From positions 111,665-175,664 of the forward strand of contig NZ_UNRG01000006.1 in assembly GCF_900537115.1 (NCBI RefSeq): a stretch of 64,000 nucleotides of DNA, in the 5' to 3' direction. Position 1 is the first letter of the stretch; every line of letters begins with the position of its first letter. Shown here piece after piece: positions 44,482 to 54,131 of the stretch. The translations under genes and the position numbers were made by a program. The notes beneath the pieces are model-generated. The model had not been told where the DNA came from. It was given only the letters and a program-made list of their open reading frames with translations, and did not search any database. The stretch comes from Arthrobacter sp. Alg241-R88. GTDB lineage: Bacteria; Actinomycetota; Actinomycetes; Actinomycetales; Micrococcaceae.

Positions 44482-45612
44482 ATGAGCACGGACTACAACG
44501 CAAGGCACAACAAGGGAACCCAGGCTGAGGGTGTATCACGCCGGAACATCATCAAATTGACGGGCGCCGGCGCGGCAGCCATTGGGATCGCCAGCGCAGC
44601 GGGCCTGGCAGGAGCCGGGCCGGCTTTCGCCGCTCCAACCTCCCGCAAGGACCTGGATCCGGGTGATACCTCGAACGGGGCGGACAACTTCTACACCAGC
44701 GACCAGGTCGCGGTCCGGAAGATTTCGTTCAAGAACAGGTACGACATGAAGGTCGTGGGCAACCTGTTTATCCCCAACGACCTGAACCGGGGCACGACGC
44801 ATCCGGCACTGGTGGTGGGACACCCCATGGGCGCCGTTAAGGAACAGAGCGCCAACCTCTACGCGACCAAAATGGCCGAGCAGGGATACGTGACACTCTC
44901 CTTCGACCTCTCGTTCTGGGGTGAGAGCGCGGGCAAGCCCGGCAACTCAGTACTGCCCGACGTTTACGCCGAGGACTTCAGCGCCGCTGTCGACTACCTT
45001 CGGACACAGCCCTTCGTGAACAGGGAACGCGTCGGCGCCATCGGAATCTGCGGCAGCGGCAGCTTCGTGATCAGTGCGGCCAAGATCGATCCGAGGATCA
45101 AGGCCATCGCCACGGTGAGCATGTACGACATGGGGGCCGCCAACCGGGACGGGCTGCGGAAGTCCGTGACTTTGGAGCAGCGCAAGGCCATCATCGCTCA
45201 GGCTGCCGCCCAGCGTGACGTCGAGTTTGCCGGCGGAGCTGTCCAGTACACGGGAGGGACACCGGAAGTGCTCACGGCGGAATCGACCGAGGTAGACCGG
45301 GAGTTCTACGACTTCTACCGCACGGCCCGCGGCTACCACCCGAACACCACCACGCATCCGGCCCTGGCCACCAACACCAAGTTCATGAACTTCCACCCGT
45401 TCAACGACCTGGAGCTGATCGCGCCGCGGCCGCTGCTGTTCATCACCGGCGACCAGGCACACTCAAGGGAGTTCAGCGAAGAGGCATACAGGCTCGCCAG
45501 CGGGCCAAAGGAACTCTTCTGGGTCCCGGGAGCCGGCCACGTGGACCTCTACGACCGCGTGGGCCTCATCCCCTTTGGCAAGCTGACGGATTTCTTCCGG
45601 ACTCAGCTCTAA
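44482..45612 (+). CDS. Tat-exported alpha/beta hydrolase
   Basis: A protein of about 376 residues. The twin-arginine signal is SRRNIIKLTGAGAAAIGIAS. The alpha/beta-hydrolase core has the oxyanion strand PALVVGHPMGAVKEQ, nucleophile elbow GICGSGSF (in place of GxSxG the Ser sits in G-S-G-S), acidic strand PRPLLFITGDQAHS, and the histidine in VPGAGHVDLYDR. Similar to YcjY-type and dienelactone-hydrolase-like secreted enzymes. ATG 44473 is also in frame. I prefer 44482, which has GAGG nine bases upstream, whereas for 44473 that GAGG is directly adjacent. Substrate unknown. Terminated by palindrome C. Confidence 0.88.
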   Translation: MSTDYNARHNKGTQAEGVSRRNIIKLTGAGAAAIGIASAAGLAGAGPAFAAPTSRKDLDPGDTSNGADNFYTSDQVAVRKISFKNRYDMKVVGNLFIPNDLNRGTTHPALVVGHPMGAVKEQSANLYATKMAEQGYVTLSFDLSFWGESAGKPGNSVLPDVYAEDFSAAVDYLRTQPFVNRERVGAIGICGSGSFVISAAKIDPRIKAIATVSMYDMGAANRDGLRKSVTLEQRKAIIAQAAAQRDVEFAGGAVQYTGGTPEVLTAESTEVDREFYDFYRTARGYHPNTTTHPALATNTKFMNFHPFNDLELIAPRPLLFITGDQAHSREFSEEAYRLASGPKELFWVPGAGHVDLYDRVGLIPFGKLTDFFRTQL

Positions 45613-45676
45613 CCAGGCAGGGGAGCCCGGGCCAATTGCGGCTGGCGGGCTGCTTTCAGCCGCTTGGCACCAACGA

Positions 45677-45715
45677 AAGCGGACGACGGCGGGTGCCTCC
45701 CGCCGTCGTCCGCTT
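45677..45715. terminator. Dispersed palindrome copy C
   Basis: Arms AAGCGGACGACGGCGGG and complement (17 bp), loop TGCCT, between two convergent genes (hydrolase and aldo/keto reductase), so it can serve both strands. Confidence 0.85.
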
Positions 45716-45748
45716 GCCTTTTCAACTCAGTGTGAGGGTGTTAGGGAA

Positions 45749-46783
<1,035 letters not shown>

Positions 46784-46996
46784 TCAACGCCTTTCCGGGT
46801 GCCTGTGGGAGTTTCTGCTGGAACGGGTACTGGCAGGACCTCCCTTAGACACCCTGCCGATTCCCTTCCAGTTCACCGGCAGGCAACCCACCGGCCCCGA
46901 ACCGTTCTCCCGCGGCCAGCAGTCTTTTCACGCACCCCTTTCTGCCCGGCACACCCCACGGCCGGGCAGATATCCCCGAGGTACCAGGAGTACTCC

Positions 46997-47857
46997 GTGT
47001 TCGTGAAACGCACCCTTGCCGCCGTCGCCGTCCTTGCCTCCCTGGCCGGAACTGCCGCGGCACCCGCTCAGGCCGAGGCAACCAAGCCGGCGCCCGTCGT
47101 CGTCGGCCAGCCGCTGGCCCAGGCGCATGCACACAACGACTATGAGCATGACCGCCCCCTGTTCGACGCGCTGGAGCACGGCTTCACCAGCGTCGAAGCC
47201 GACGTGTGGCTGGTGGACGGCGAGCTGCTGGTGGCCCACGACCTGGAGGATGTCCAGCCCGGCGCCACCCTGGAAAGTCTCTACCTCGACCCGCTGCAGG
47301 ACCTGGTCCGCAGCCAGCAGGGCCACAGCGTCTACCCGAAGTGGGACGGCAGCCTGCAGCTTCTGATCGACATCAAGAGCGAAGGCGAAGCCACCTACGC
47401 CGCCATCGAGCAGGAACTGGGCGAGCATCGCGACATCATGAGCCGCTACACCAACGGCACCACCAAGACCGGCCCGGTCACTGCCGTCATCAGCGGCAAC
47501 CGTCCGCTGGCCACCATGCAGGCGCAGGAGAAGCGCTTCAGCTTCTACGACGGCCGCTCCGCCGACCTCACCACCGGTACGCCCGCAGGCCTGATGCCGC
47601 TGGTCAGTGACAACTGGACCAAGCTGTTCACCTGGCAGGGCGTCGGTCCGATGCCTGAGGCCGAGCGCGCCAAACTGCACGCCTACGTTGCCGAGGCCCA
47701 CGCCAACGGCTACCGCGTCCGCTTCTGGGCAACCCCGGACATGCCCGGCGCCGCCCGCGACGCCGTCTGGAATGAACTCTTCGACGCCGGCGTGGACCAC
47801 ATCAACACCGACGACCTCGCGGGACTCCAGCAGTTCCTCATCGCCCGCGAATCCTAA
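46997..47857 (+). CDS. Secreted glycerophosphodiester phosphodiesterase-like protein
   Basis: A 286-residue exported protein. The signal peptide is KRTLAAVAVLASLAGTAAAP AQAEA. The GDPD/PLC-like TIM-barrel active site is in AHAHNDYEHDRPLFDALEHG, then VEADVWLVDGELLVAHDLED. The metal ligands E and D in EADV and the catalytic His pair fit the family. GTG 46997 is preceded by AGGAG six bases upstream. The longer open frame from 46730 has no site and hides the signal peptide. It is followed 26 bases later by a secreted metallophosphoesterase gene, so the pair may degrade extracellular phosphodiesters for phosphate. Confidence 0.88.
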   Translation: MFVKRTLAAVAVLASLAGTAAAPAQAEATKPAPVVVGQPLAQAHAHNDYEHDRPLFDALEHGFTSVEADVWLVDGELLVAHDLEDVQPGATLESLYLDPLQDLVRSQQGHSVYPKWDGSLQLLIDIKSEGEATYAAIEQELGEHRDIMSRYTNGTTKTGPVTAVISGNRPLATMQAQEKRFSFYDGRSADLTTGTPAGLMPLVSDNWTKLFTWQGVGPMPEAERAKLHAYVAEAHANGYRVRFWATPDMPGAARDAVWNELFDAGVDHINTDDLAGLQQFLIARES

Positions 47858-47883
47858 GCCGCACCAGAATCAGGACCCTCCCC

Positions 47884-48915
47884 ATGCCTTCAAAGACCAT
47901 AAAAACGACGACGGCGGCCGCCGTCCTGGCGCTCGGCCTCCTTGCGTCCCAGCCCGCCACCGCCGCTGACAGCACCAGCGATGCCTTCACCTTCGGCGTC
48001 ATCGGCGACATCCCGTACGGCGACGCCGAAATCGCCAAGTTCCCTGCCCGCGTCCAGGACATCAACGCCGACAAGGAACTGAAATTCGTCACCCATGTGG
48101 GCGACATCAAGAACGGCTCCTCGGTCTGCTCGGATGAGTACTTCACCAACATCCGTACGCAGTTCGACACCTTCGAGCACCCGCTGGTTTTCACGCCGGG
48201 CGACAACGAGTGGGTGGACTGCCACCGCACCAACAACGGCGCGTACAACCCGCTGGAGCGGCTGGACAAGCTGAGGGAAGTCTTCTTCAACGAGCCCGGC
48301 AAAACTCTTGGTGCCACCATGCCGGTGAAGAGCCAGGAGAACCTTGGGTTGCCCGAAAACGTCCGCTTCAACCAGAACCGGGTGGCCTTCTCCGTGCTCA
48401 ACATCCAGGGCAGCAACAACTCGCTGCAGCCGTGGAGCGGGTTGGGCGAAACCACCGCCACCTCCGAGCAGCTGGCCGAAGTTGAGCACCGGACGGACGC
48501 CGTCCTGGACCAGATCCGCGAGACGTTCGATGACGCCGAGCGCCGCAACGACCGCGCCGTGGTGCTGATGACGCAGGCCGACATGTTCGATCCTTCATTG
48601 CTCACCGCGGCCACAGTCAATCCGGAAATTCTCTCCGGGTTCCGCGGGATCGTGCAGGCCATCATCGAGGAGACCAACAGCTTCGACCGCCCGGTCTACC
48701 TGATCAACGGCGACAGCCACGTCTTCGCCGAGAACCAGCCCCTTGCCGAGGGCTCACCCTGGCTGGACGTCTACGGCCAGCCCGCCGCGGACCACCTGCA
48801 GCGCATCACCGTGGATGGTTCCGCCAACGCCACCAACTACGTCCGGTTCACGGTGGCCGGCAACAGCTCCGACGCTGGCGTCCTGAGCTGGGAAAAGGTC
48901 GCCTTCAGCCAGTAG
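47884..48915 (+). CDS. Secreted metallophosphoesterase (calcineurin-like)
   Basis: A 343-residue exported protein. The signal peptide is TTTAAAVLALGLLASQPATA. The metal-binding motifs in order are GVIGDIPYGDAE, THVGDIKNGSS, FTPGDNEWVDCHR and LINGDSHVFAEN, matching the D-x-H/GD/GDNE/GDSHxF pattern of calcineurin-like phosphoesterases, with the first motif reading GDIPYGD instead of GDxH. It lies just downstream of the GDPD-like gene and probably in the same transcript, ended by palindrome D. Confidence 0.87.
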   Translation: MPSKTIKTTTAAAVLALGLLASQPATAADSTSDAFTFGVIGDIPYGDAEIAKFPARVQDINADKELKFVTHVGDIKNGSSVCSDEYFTNIRTQFDTFEHPLVFTPGDNEWVDCHRTNNGAYNPLERLDKLREVFFNEPGKTLGATMPVKSQENLGLPENVRFNQNRVAFSVLNIQGSNNSLQPWSGLGETTATSEQLAEVEHRTDAVLDQIRETFDDAERRNDRAVVLMTQADMFDPSLLTAATVNPEILSGFRGIVQAIIEETNSFDRPVYLINGDSHVFAENQPLAEGSPWLDVYGQPAADHLQRITVDGSANATNYVRFTVAGNSSDAGVLSWEKVAFSQ

Positions 48916-48923
48916 GCACCGAA

Positions 48924-48968
48924 GGGAAGCGGACGACGGCGGGCACCTCCCGCCGTCGTCCGCTTCCC
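48924..48968. terminator. Dispersed palindrome copy D (longest)
   Basis: A 20-bp perfect stem, arms GGGAAGCGGACGACGGCGGG and complement, loop CACCT. Nine bases after the phosphoesterase stop. Confidence 0.88.
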
Positions 48969-48992
48969 TTGCTGTGGGTCTCGTCGCCTGCC

Positions 48993-49310
48993 TTACGGGC
49001 TGAGGTCCCAGTGGACCTGGATTGCCTCTGCGACGGGGCCGGTGGTGACGTCCACCCGGAGCGCGACGGGCGCGGTCCCTGTCTCCTCAATGACGGCGTC
49101 GCGGTACACCCGCCCGCATCGAGGGCACAGCGTGTAGAGGTCCTCGTCCTCCGGCCAGGGCGCCAGCCCTTCGGGGACCGGGGATTCCGCATAAACGGGC
49201 ACGCCCTCTGAGTTCGCCTGTATCAATCCGTCCTGGCTGACAGTGTTGCCGCACACGCAGGTGATGGTGGTGACATCATGACCCACCACATCGGCGGTTT
49301 CCGCGTCCAC
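48993..49310 (-). CDS. Small zinc-ribbon-like protein
   Basis: A 105-residue acidic protein with two Cys pairs, TCVCGNT (about 17-23) and LCPRCGRVY (about 62-70), that would form a zinc ribbon. The GTG start at 49310 has GGAGG five bases upstream. No family name recognised. It stands alone, convergent with the phosphoesterase gene and divergent from the serine hydrolase gene. Confidence 0.7.
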   Translation of the reverse strand: MDAETADVVGHDVTTITCVCGNTVSQDGLIQANSEGVPVYAESPVPEGLAPWPEDEDLYTLCPRCGRVYRDAVIEETGTAPVALRVDVTTGPVAEAIQVHWDLSP

Positions 49311-49493
49311 GATGACCTCCCGGGTGCTGGAAGGGAACTGGTGGTATCAGCTTATGCCCCCCGATCCGCGTGGCACCCAGGCCTACCCAACTTCCGCAGT
49401 TTCCATTGCTTGCCTGCCGCGCGGGGTCCAGAATTAAGGCTGTCGGGAAGGCTGGGGCCAACTGAAACGCCCACGCCTGATCAAGGATTCGAC

Positions 49494-51122
49494 ATGGATA
49501 ATGGTTCCGGTTTCCCGGACCGGCGTACCGTACTGAAGACCGCCGGGATTGGGGTGGCTGGGGCAGCCGGCTTACCTCTCCTGTCCGCTTCCGCCGGCAC
49601 AGCTGCGCAGCCTGCACCAGGATCACTGCTCCCTGCCCCGCCCGGGCAGGTCGAACCACTGCTGGACCGCGCGAAAGTGGATAATGCCCTGAAAAGGCTT
49701 GACGAGTTCATCCAGGACGCCATGGAAAGCACCGGCCTTCCGGGCGTGGCTGTCGCCGTGGTGTACCGGGACGAAGTGGTGTACGCCAAGGGCTTCGGGG
49801 TCCGGGAAGTCGGGAAGCCCGAAAAGATCACACCTGACACCGTGTTCCAGGTGGCTTCCGTATCCAAGCCCCTGGCCTCCACCGTGGTGGCAGGGGTAGT
49901 GGGACAACAGGTCATCGAATGGACAGACCCCGTTATCGAGCACAACAAGAACTTCGCGTTCCACGATGACTACGTCACCCGAAATGCAACCTTCGCTGAC
50001 CTGATGTCCCACCGCACTGGACTGCGAACGAGTTCCGGTGATCTGCTGGAGGACCTCGGGTTTGATCGTGCCTACATCCTCAGCCACCTCAACCAGCAGC
50101 CCCTTGATACCTTCCGGGCGAGTTACAACTACAGCAATTTCGCCTTCACTGAGGCCGGCCAGGCCGCAGCCGACGCGATGAAGACAACCTGGGAGGATCT
50201 GGCCGAGGAGATCCTGTTCCGCAAACTGGGCATGTCCGCATCCAGCTACCGCCACTCGGACTACGAGGGAGCCAAAAACAGGGCCACGCTCCATGTGCCG
50301 CTCGGGAACAAGGAGTGGGCAGCGAAATACCGCCGCGACCCTGACGCCGAAGCTCCCGCCGGGGGCGCGAGCTCATCTGTGCGGGACCTCGCCCAATGGC
50401 TCCGGCTGCAGCTGGGCAACGGAACCTACGAAGGCAAGCCGGTTATTGATTCCGCTGCCCTCCAGACAACCCACGTTCCCCATGCCTTCTCCGGTCCGGC
50501 GTCGGCTCCTGCAGCCCGCTCCCGCTTCTACGGGCTGGGCTGGAACGTCTCCTACGATGACCAGGGCCGCGTCCAACTGGGCCACTCAGGGGCATTCAAC
50601 CTCGGCGCAGCAACCGCCGTGTCGATGCTTCCCGGCGAACAACTGGCCATTGTGGCCCTGACCAACGGCCGCCCGCAAGGGATTCCTGAGGCGATCAACG
50701 CCGACTTTATGGACACAGCCCAGCACGGGCGGCACACCGTCGACTGGCTGACCTTTATCTCTGGCATCTTCAAGCATCAGGACGAGGCCGGCAAGCCTGA
50801 GGTGGACTACACCAAGGTTCCCGCCAACCCCTCGCCCGCCAAGCCAAACAGGGCCTACACAGGCACCTACGACAACTCCTACTATGGCCCGTTGGTGGTC
50901 TTCGAAGAGAGCGGGAAGCTGGCCATGAGAATGGGGCCGGCCGGCAGCCCCACCACTTTCCCGCTCACCCACTTTGACGGCGACACGTTCAGCTTTGAAT
51001 CGATCGGAGAGAACGGCAACGGCCTGGCCGGCGCAATCTTTGCGGGGGCGGACGGCGGCTCCTCACCAAACGTCACCCTGGACTTCTACAACAGAACCGG
51101 ACTTGGGACCTTTACGCGGTGA
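49494..51122 (+). CDS. Tat-exported serine hydrolase (class C beta-lactamase fold)
   Basis: A 542-residue protein. The twin-arginine signal is DRRTVLKTAGIGVAGAAGLP. In the beta-lactamase/esterase EstB-like domain the nucleophile is in QVASVSKPLAS (S-x-x-K), the Tyr motif is Y-S-N in SYNYSNF, and the third motif is HSGAF (H-x-G). A C-terminal beta-rich region (about 430-540, RAYTGTYDNSYYGPLVVFEE) is typical of such peptidases/esterases. AAGGA precedes ATG 49494. The substrate may be a D-peptide or an ester. True beta-lactamase activity is not implied. Confidence 0.92.
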   Translation: MDNGSGFPDRRTVLKTAGIGVAGAAGLPLLSASAGTAAQPAPGSLLPAPPGQVEPLLDRAKVDNALKRLDEFIQDAMESTGLPGVAVAVVYRDEVVYAKGFGVREVGKPEKITPDTVFQVASVSKPLASTVVAGVVGQQVIEWTDPVIEHNKNFAFHDDYVTRNATFADLMSHRTGLRTSSGDLLEDLGFDRAYILSHLNQQPLDTFRASYNYSNFAFTEAGQAAADAMKTTWEDLAEEILFRKLGMSASSYRHSDYEGAKNRATLHVPLGNKEWAAKYRRDPDAEAPAGGASSSVRDLAQWLRLQLGNGTYEGKPVIDSAALQTTHVPHAFSGPASAPAARSRFYGLGWNVSYDDQGRVQLGHSGAFNLGAATAVSMLPGEQLAIVALTNGRPQGIPEAINADFMDTAQHGRHTVDWLTFISGIFKHQDEAGKPEVDYTKVPANPSPAKPNRAYTGTYDNSYYGPLVVFEESGKLAMRMGPAGSPTTFPLTHFDGDTFSFESIGENGNGLAGAIFAGADGGSSPNVTLDFYNRTGLGTFTR

Positions 51123-51188
51123 TGTTGGCTGGGATCACCAGGGCTCGGCAAGCAGCATGTACTCCCCAGATGGAAAGAAGGGTTTCCA

Positions 51189-51587
51189 GTGTCAGACCGA
51201 AAATTGTTGAACCCCAAAGAGCTTCATGCGGCGCCCGGATTCACGCACGTTGTCACCGCTCCTGGCGCAGGCCTGGCGTTTCTGTCGGGCCAGGTCGCGC
51301 TTGATGCCAACTTCGCCATCGTCGGCGGCGACGACCTTGGTGAGCAGACCAAGGCGGCGATGCGCAACGTCAAGACAGCCCTGGACAGCATCGGGGCTTC
51401 GTGGGAGGACGTCTATCGACGAACTATCTACACCCTGCAGCCCACGCAGTACGAAACAATTACCGCAGCTATCGAGGAAGTTCAGGGGTCTTCAGACCAT
51501 CCTGCGCAGACGATCGTGGGCGTCACAGGCCTCGCAATGGACGGCTTGCTCATCGAAATCGAGACGACGGTAGTCCTGCCCGGATAG
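51189..51587 (+). CDS. RidA family protein
   Basis: A 132-residue Rid-family protein of the YjgF/YER057c/UK114 fold. Family features are FLSGQVALDANFAIVGGDDL, KAAMRNVKTALDSIGASWED and a C-terminal AMDGLLIEIETTVVLPG. It would hydrolyse reactive imines or enamines in the cytosol. The GTG start at 51189 has AAGG upstream. It lies 66 bases after the serine hydrolase gene on the same strand. Confidence 0.88.
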   Translation: MSDRKLLNPKELHAAPGFTHVVTAPGAGLAFLSGQVALDANFAIVGGDDLGEQTKAAMRNVKTALDSIGASWEDVYRRTIYTLQPTQYETITAAIEEVQGSSDHPAQTIVGVTGLAMDGLLIEIETTVVLPG

Positions 51588-51727
51588 GCTAACGGGCCTC
51601 CTCGGCCTGCGCGCTGTCGTGTTGGAGGCACCGTCATCAGCCTGGCGTGGCAGCCGGGCGCTGGAAGTTAGGCCCCCGCCTGCAAATCCCCATTGTGGTG
51701 GCTGCCCAACCGGTCCACCATGATGCT

Positions 51728-52501
51728 ATGGATGCTGAAACACCTAAATCTGTGGAGCTGAGCCTTCCCCAAGCTTTCCTGCTTTTGGCCACAAATGACC
51801 AGAACGGCAAACCTGAAGTGCCGCTGTTCGCACTTAGGACAACGGTGGCGGGGGCAATATTGGCCGAGCTGGACCTGCTCGGCGCAATCGAGCTGCAGGG
51901 GAAGCGCGTCAAGGCCACGGGCACCGCCCCGGTAACGGACTACCAGCACGAGCTGGAGCTCATCCGCAGCAAATCCCGGCTCCACACCCCAAAGTGGTGG
52001 GTCTCGGTGCTGGAAAGCCGCGCCGAAGTGCTGCGCGTTTACGACGGGCTGGTGTCACTGGGCATCGTGGAACATGTCGGTGAAAAGCACCTGGGCCGGT
52101 TCCGGGCCGTGCGGTACCCGGAGAAGGACCATGCTCCGGAGGCTGCGCTGCTGAAGAGGATCGAGGCCGCGCTCAGCGGCGCACCGTCCAACCTCGAGGT
52201 GCCGGATACCACGGCAGCCGGGGACGGGGCACCCGGTGCGGCGACGACGGATGGCAGGACGACCGCGCCCGTGGATCCTGGCGCCAACCCGCACAGCGCC
52301 AAGCCCGTTACCAAGGCACCCGATGCCCGGACCATCGTGCTGATCGCCCTGCTTCAGGCGTCCGGACTGCTCGGGAAGCTCTTCCCGGACGCAGACAGAA
52401 TCCGGCCAGGTGAGCTGTCGAAGGACTATTGGCCCTCGCGCGCAGTAGAGGACGAGCTTCGCATGATCAGGCTGGCGGAGGAAGAAGCCGCAAATCTTTG
52501 A
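51728..52501 (+). CDS. GOLPH3/Vps74-like (GPP34) protein
   Basis: A 257-residue protein. LSLPQAFLLLATNDQNGKPE is at the N-terminus, then alpha-helical FALRTTVAGAILAELDLLGA, LHTPKWWVSVLESRAEVLRV and YDGLVSLGIVEHV. This order and wording match the GPP34/GOLPH3 domain, known from Golgi proteins that bind phosphoinositide and also widespread in Actinobacteria with unknown role. An Ala/Thr-rich linker (about 150-195) separates a second helical part. ATG 51728 lacks a good ribosome binding site, and the frame is open to 51647. Confidence 0.85.
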   Translation: MDAETPKSVELSLPQAFLLLATNDQNGKPEVPLFALRTTVAGAILAELDLLGAIELQGKRVKATGTAPVTDYQHELELIRSKSRLHTPKWWVSVLESRAEVLRVYDGLVSLGIVEHVGEKHLGRFRAVRYPEKDHAPEAALLKRIEAALSGAPSNLEVPDTTAAGDGAPGAATTDGRTTAPVDPGANPHSAKPVTKAPDARTIVLIALLQASGLLGKLFPDADRIRPGELSKDYWPSRAVEDELRMIRLAEEEAANL

Positions 52502-52542
52502 CTCCACTGAACTCTGGCCGATGATGGTCCCGAGGCCCTGTT

Positions 52543-53070
52543 CTACTTAACCCTCGCCAGGAAGTCCTCCGTGAACCGCGTAACGCCATCCCACTCGGTG
52601 TACACGTAGTCCCGCGACGTGTCCGTGTCCAGGGAGCCCTTGTCACTGGCGATTTTCTTCATGACCAGGCGCTTGATGAACCCGTAGTGCGTGTAGAGGA
52701 TGGCCCCGCTGAAAAGTCCCACCTGGGTAGGCCGCCAACCCGTCTCTTCCTCGAACTTCCCGACGTAATTTTCCGCGTCCATGATGTCGCTGTGCGCGGC
52801 CATGCTGACGGAGAAGAGGGCGGACGGCAGGCTTTCCAGGGTGGTTTTGTTCTTCTGCACGAAGTCCCGGACGTAATCCTCGTGCTTGCCCAGATGGACC
52901 GAAGCCCCGACGATCACCGAGTCAAACCAGTCCGGTATGTCGTCACCGGCCTGCTTGATATCCGCCGTTTGAGCCTTGTGGCCGTGTGCGTGAACCACAT
53001 CCGAGATGAACTCGGCGATCTTGGCTGTCTGGCCCTCGGTGGTTCCGAAGGGAATGTAAATATTTGCCAT
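52543..53070 (-). CDS. Flavodoxin-domain protein
   Basis: A 175-residue FMN-binding flavodoxin-like protein, resembling HemG-type menaquinone-dependent protoporphyrinogen oxidase. The phosphate loop lies in IYIPFGTTEGQTAKIAEFIS, and SVIVGASVHLGKHEDYVRDF follows with the FMN region. SALFSVSMAAHSD and GLFSGAILYTHYGFIKRLVM are typical HemG-like segments. ATG 53070 was preferred over 53103 because the flavodoxin fold starts right after it. Confidence 0.88.
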   Translation of the reverse strand: MANIYIPFGTTEGQTAKIAEFISDVVHAHGHKAQTADIKQAGDDIPDWFDSVIVGASVHLGKHEDYVRDFVQKNKTTLESLPSALFSVSMAAHSDIMDAENYVGKFEEETGWRPTQVGLFSGAILYTHYGFIKRLVMKKIASDKGSLDTDTSRDYVYTEWDGVTRFTEDFLARVK

Positions 53071-53457
53071 GGCTCGGTTCCTCGTGGTCGGACTGTCAGT
53101 CACAACCAGTCTCTATCAATGGCGGTGCGTGGGCCAGAGGGACCAACGTCCTAAAGGAGCTTTGGAGCCCTGATTTTCTTACGCTGCAGCCGAAAAGGAC
53201 GATGCAAATTCCACCGCGTCTTGATTGGGGCCCACGTTTCAGTGAATTTCCTGGGTTGGTTCCGACCGTTGACAGAAAAAAGACCAAGAGCGGCGCTTCT
53301 GTCACGAAGTGCAAAAGGAGATAACCGTACTCGTCAAATTCCCTGGCCGTTTCCCGGCGGCCAGGCCGCCGCTGGAGCAGGTTTTTCGAGGACTGGCATA
53401 AAAAATAAAAGTAGGTATGGTATCGGGTAACGCAAAGCATAGAAAGGCGTGATTCCG
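53071..53457. other. AT-rich spacer upstream of small basic protein gene
   Basis: About 390 bases without a recognised gene, AT-rich compared with neighbours. A TTGACA-like -35 (53269-53274) occurs. AAAGGAG at about 53313 has no start codon after it. It may be a long 5' leader for the small basic protein gene. Confidence 0.35.
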
Positions 53458-53592
53458 ATGTCCGGAAAATCCCCGAAAAGCGGCGCCGCTAAAAAAGCCG
53501 GCAAGTCGATACTCGAAAAAAGAGCCGACAAAAGAACCAAAAACGAAAACAGTGAAATCAACTTCATAAAGCCGCGCAAAAACCAGCGCTAA
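53458..53592 (+). CDS. Small basic protein, 44 residues
   Basis: ATG 53458 opens a 44-codon frame starting MSGKSPKSGAAKKAGKSILE, then KRADKRTKNENSEINFIKP and RKNQR. It is very rich in Lys, Ser and Asn, and many codons are AAA or AAC rather than AAG/AAC as usual in this GC-rich genome. AAAGG about 11 bases upstream. Similar short K-rich proteins with GKSxxEKRADKR are common in Micrococcales, as I remember them, with no known role. Nucleic-acid binding is a guess from charge. Confidence 0.6.
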   Translation: MSGKSPKSGAAKKAGKSILEKRADKRTKNENSEINFIKPRKNQR

Positions 53593-53696
53593 AAAGGCCA
53601 GCGGGCAGCCGAAACGGGACTCCTAGCCCAGTCGGCTGCCCGCGCCATTTCGCCAGCGGCGCCTAAACCTCGTTTTTCAGCTACAAGGACAACACC

Positions 53697-54041
53697 ATGA
53701 ACACTTCCGTCAATGCCTTAGTGGTCCCTGCCCGCCTCGTTCATCCGGTCCACATCAAAACCGTGGAGCTGGACCTTGCAGCACTACAGCGGGTGGCTGC
53801 AGGGGAAGTAGGGCGTATTGCCAGCACTGACTGGCATGCCTACCTGGACAGCGAGGGAATCAGGTACACCGAGAACCTCCGGGCCGAAGTCCTCATCCGT
53901 GAAGCAGGCGTCGATCTCGACGAAACCATCCACGGAACCGCCATGTTCCTGGGCCACACAAACCCCGGCGAAGAGACCGACGCTCCCCGCCACCTCATCC
54001 GGCTCGCCGAGCAACTGTTCGATCTGCCACTGGCGGCGTAG
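53697..54041 (+). CDS. DUF3846-like small protein
   Basis: A 114-residue protein, IKTVELDLAALQRVAAGEVG ... DWHAYLDSEGIRYTENLRAE ... IHGTAMFLGHTNPGEETDAP. The pattern (L-x-x-L-Q-x-x-V-x-G, then Y-x-x-x-x-G-x-x-x-x-x-N-x-x-A, then G-x-A-x-x-L-G) fits the DUF3846 family as I recall it. AAGGA eight bases before ATG 53697. Function unknown. Confidence 0.72.
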   Translation: MNTSVNALVVPARLVHPVHIKTVELDLAALQRVAAGEVGRIASTDWHAYLDSEGIRYTENLRAEVLIREAGVDLDETIHGTAMFLGHTNPGEETDAPRHLIRLAEQLFDLPLAA

Positions 54042-54084
54042 CCGGAGCGCTGTACAGGGCGCGATGGTGGGCCCTGGCAAAAGG

Positions 54085-54120
54085 AACGGGCGGCGGCGGG
54101 AAGTCCCGCCGTCGCCCGTT
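54085..54120. terminator. Dispersed palindrome copy E (divergent)
   Basis: Arms AACGGGCGGCGGCGGG and CCCGCCGTCGCCCGTT pair with one G-T wobble, loop AAGT. It is a diverged member of the family, between two convergent genes. Confidence 0.75.
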
Positions 54121-54131
54121 GCTTTCCGCTG

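Noticed and set aside
44482..45612. Dienelactone hydrolase (clcD)
   Set aside because: The fold fits alpha/beta hydrolase, but the nucleophile is Ser in GICGSGSF and the enzyme is Tat-exported, so a specific dienelactone role is not supported.
48924..48968. CRISPR repeat
   Set aside because: The palindromes occur singly at distant intergenic sites, not as an array with spacers, so they are a dispersed terminator-like repeat.
49494..51122. Antibiotic-resistance beta-lactamase
   Set aside because: It has S-x-x-K, Y-S-N and H-x-G motifs as in class C-type esterases and peptidases, plus an extra C-terminal domain. The motifs alone do not show beta-lactam hydrolysis.
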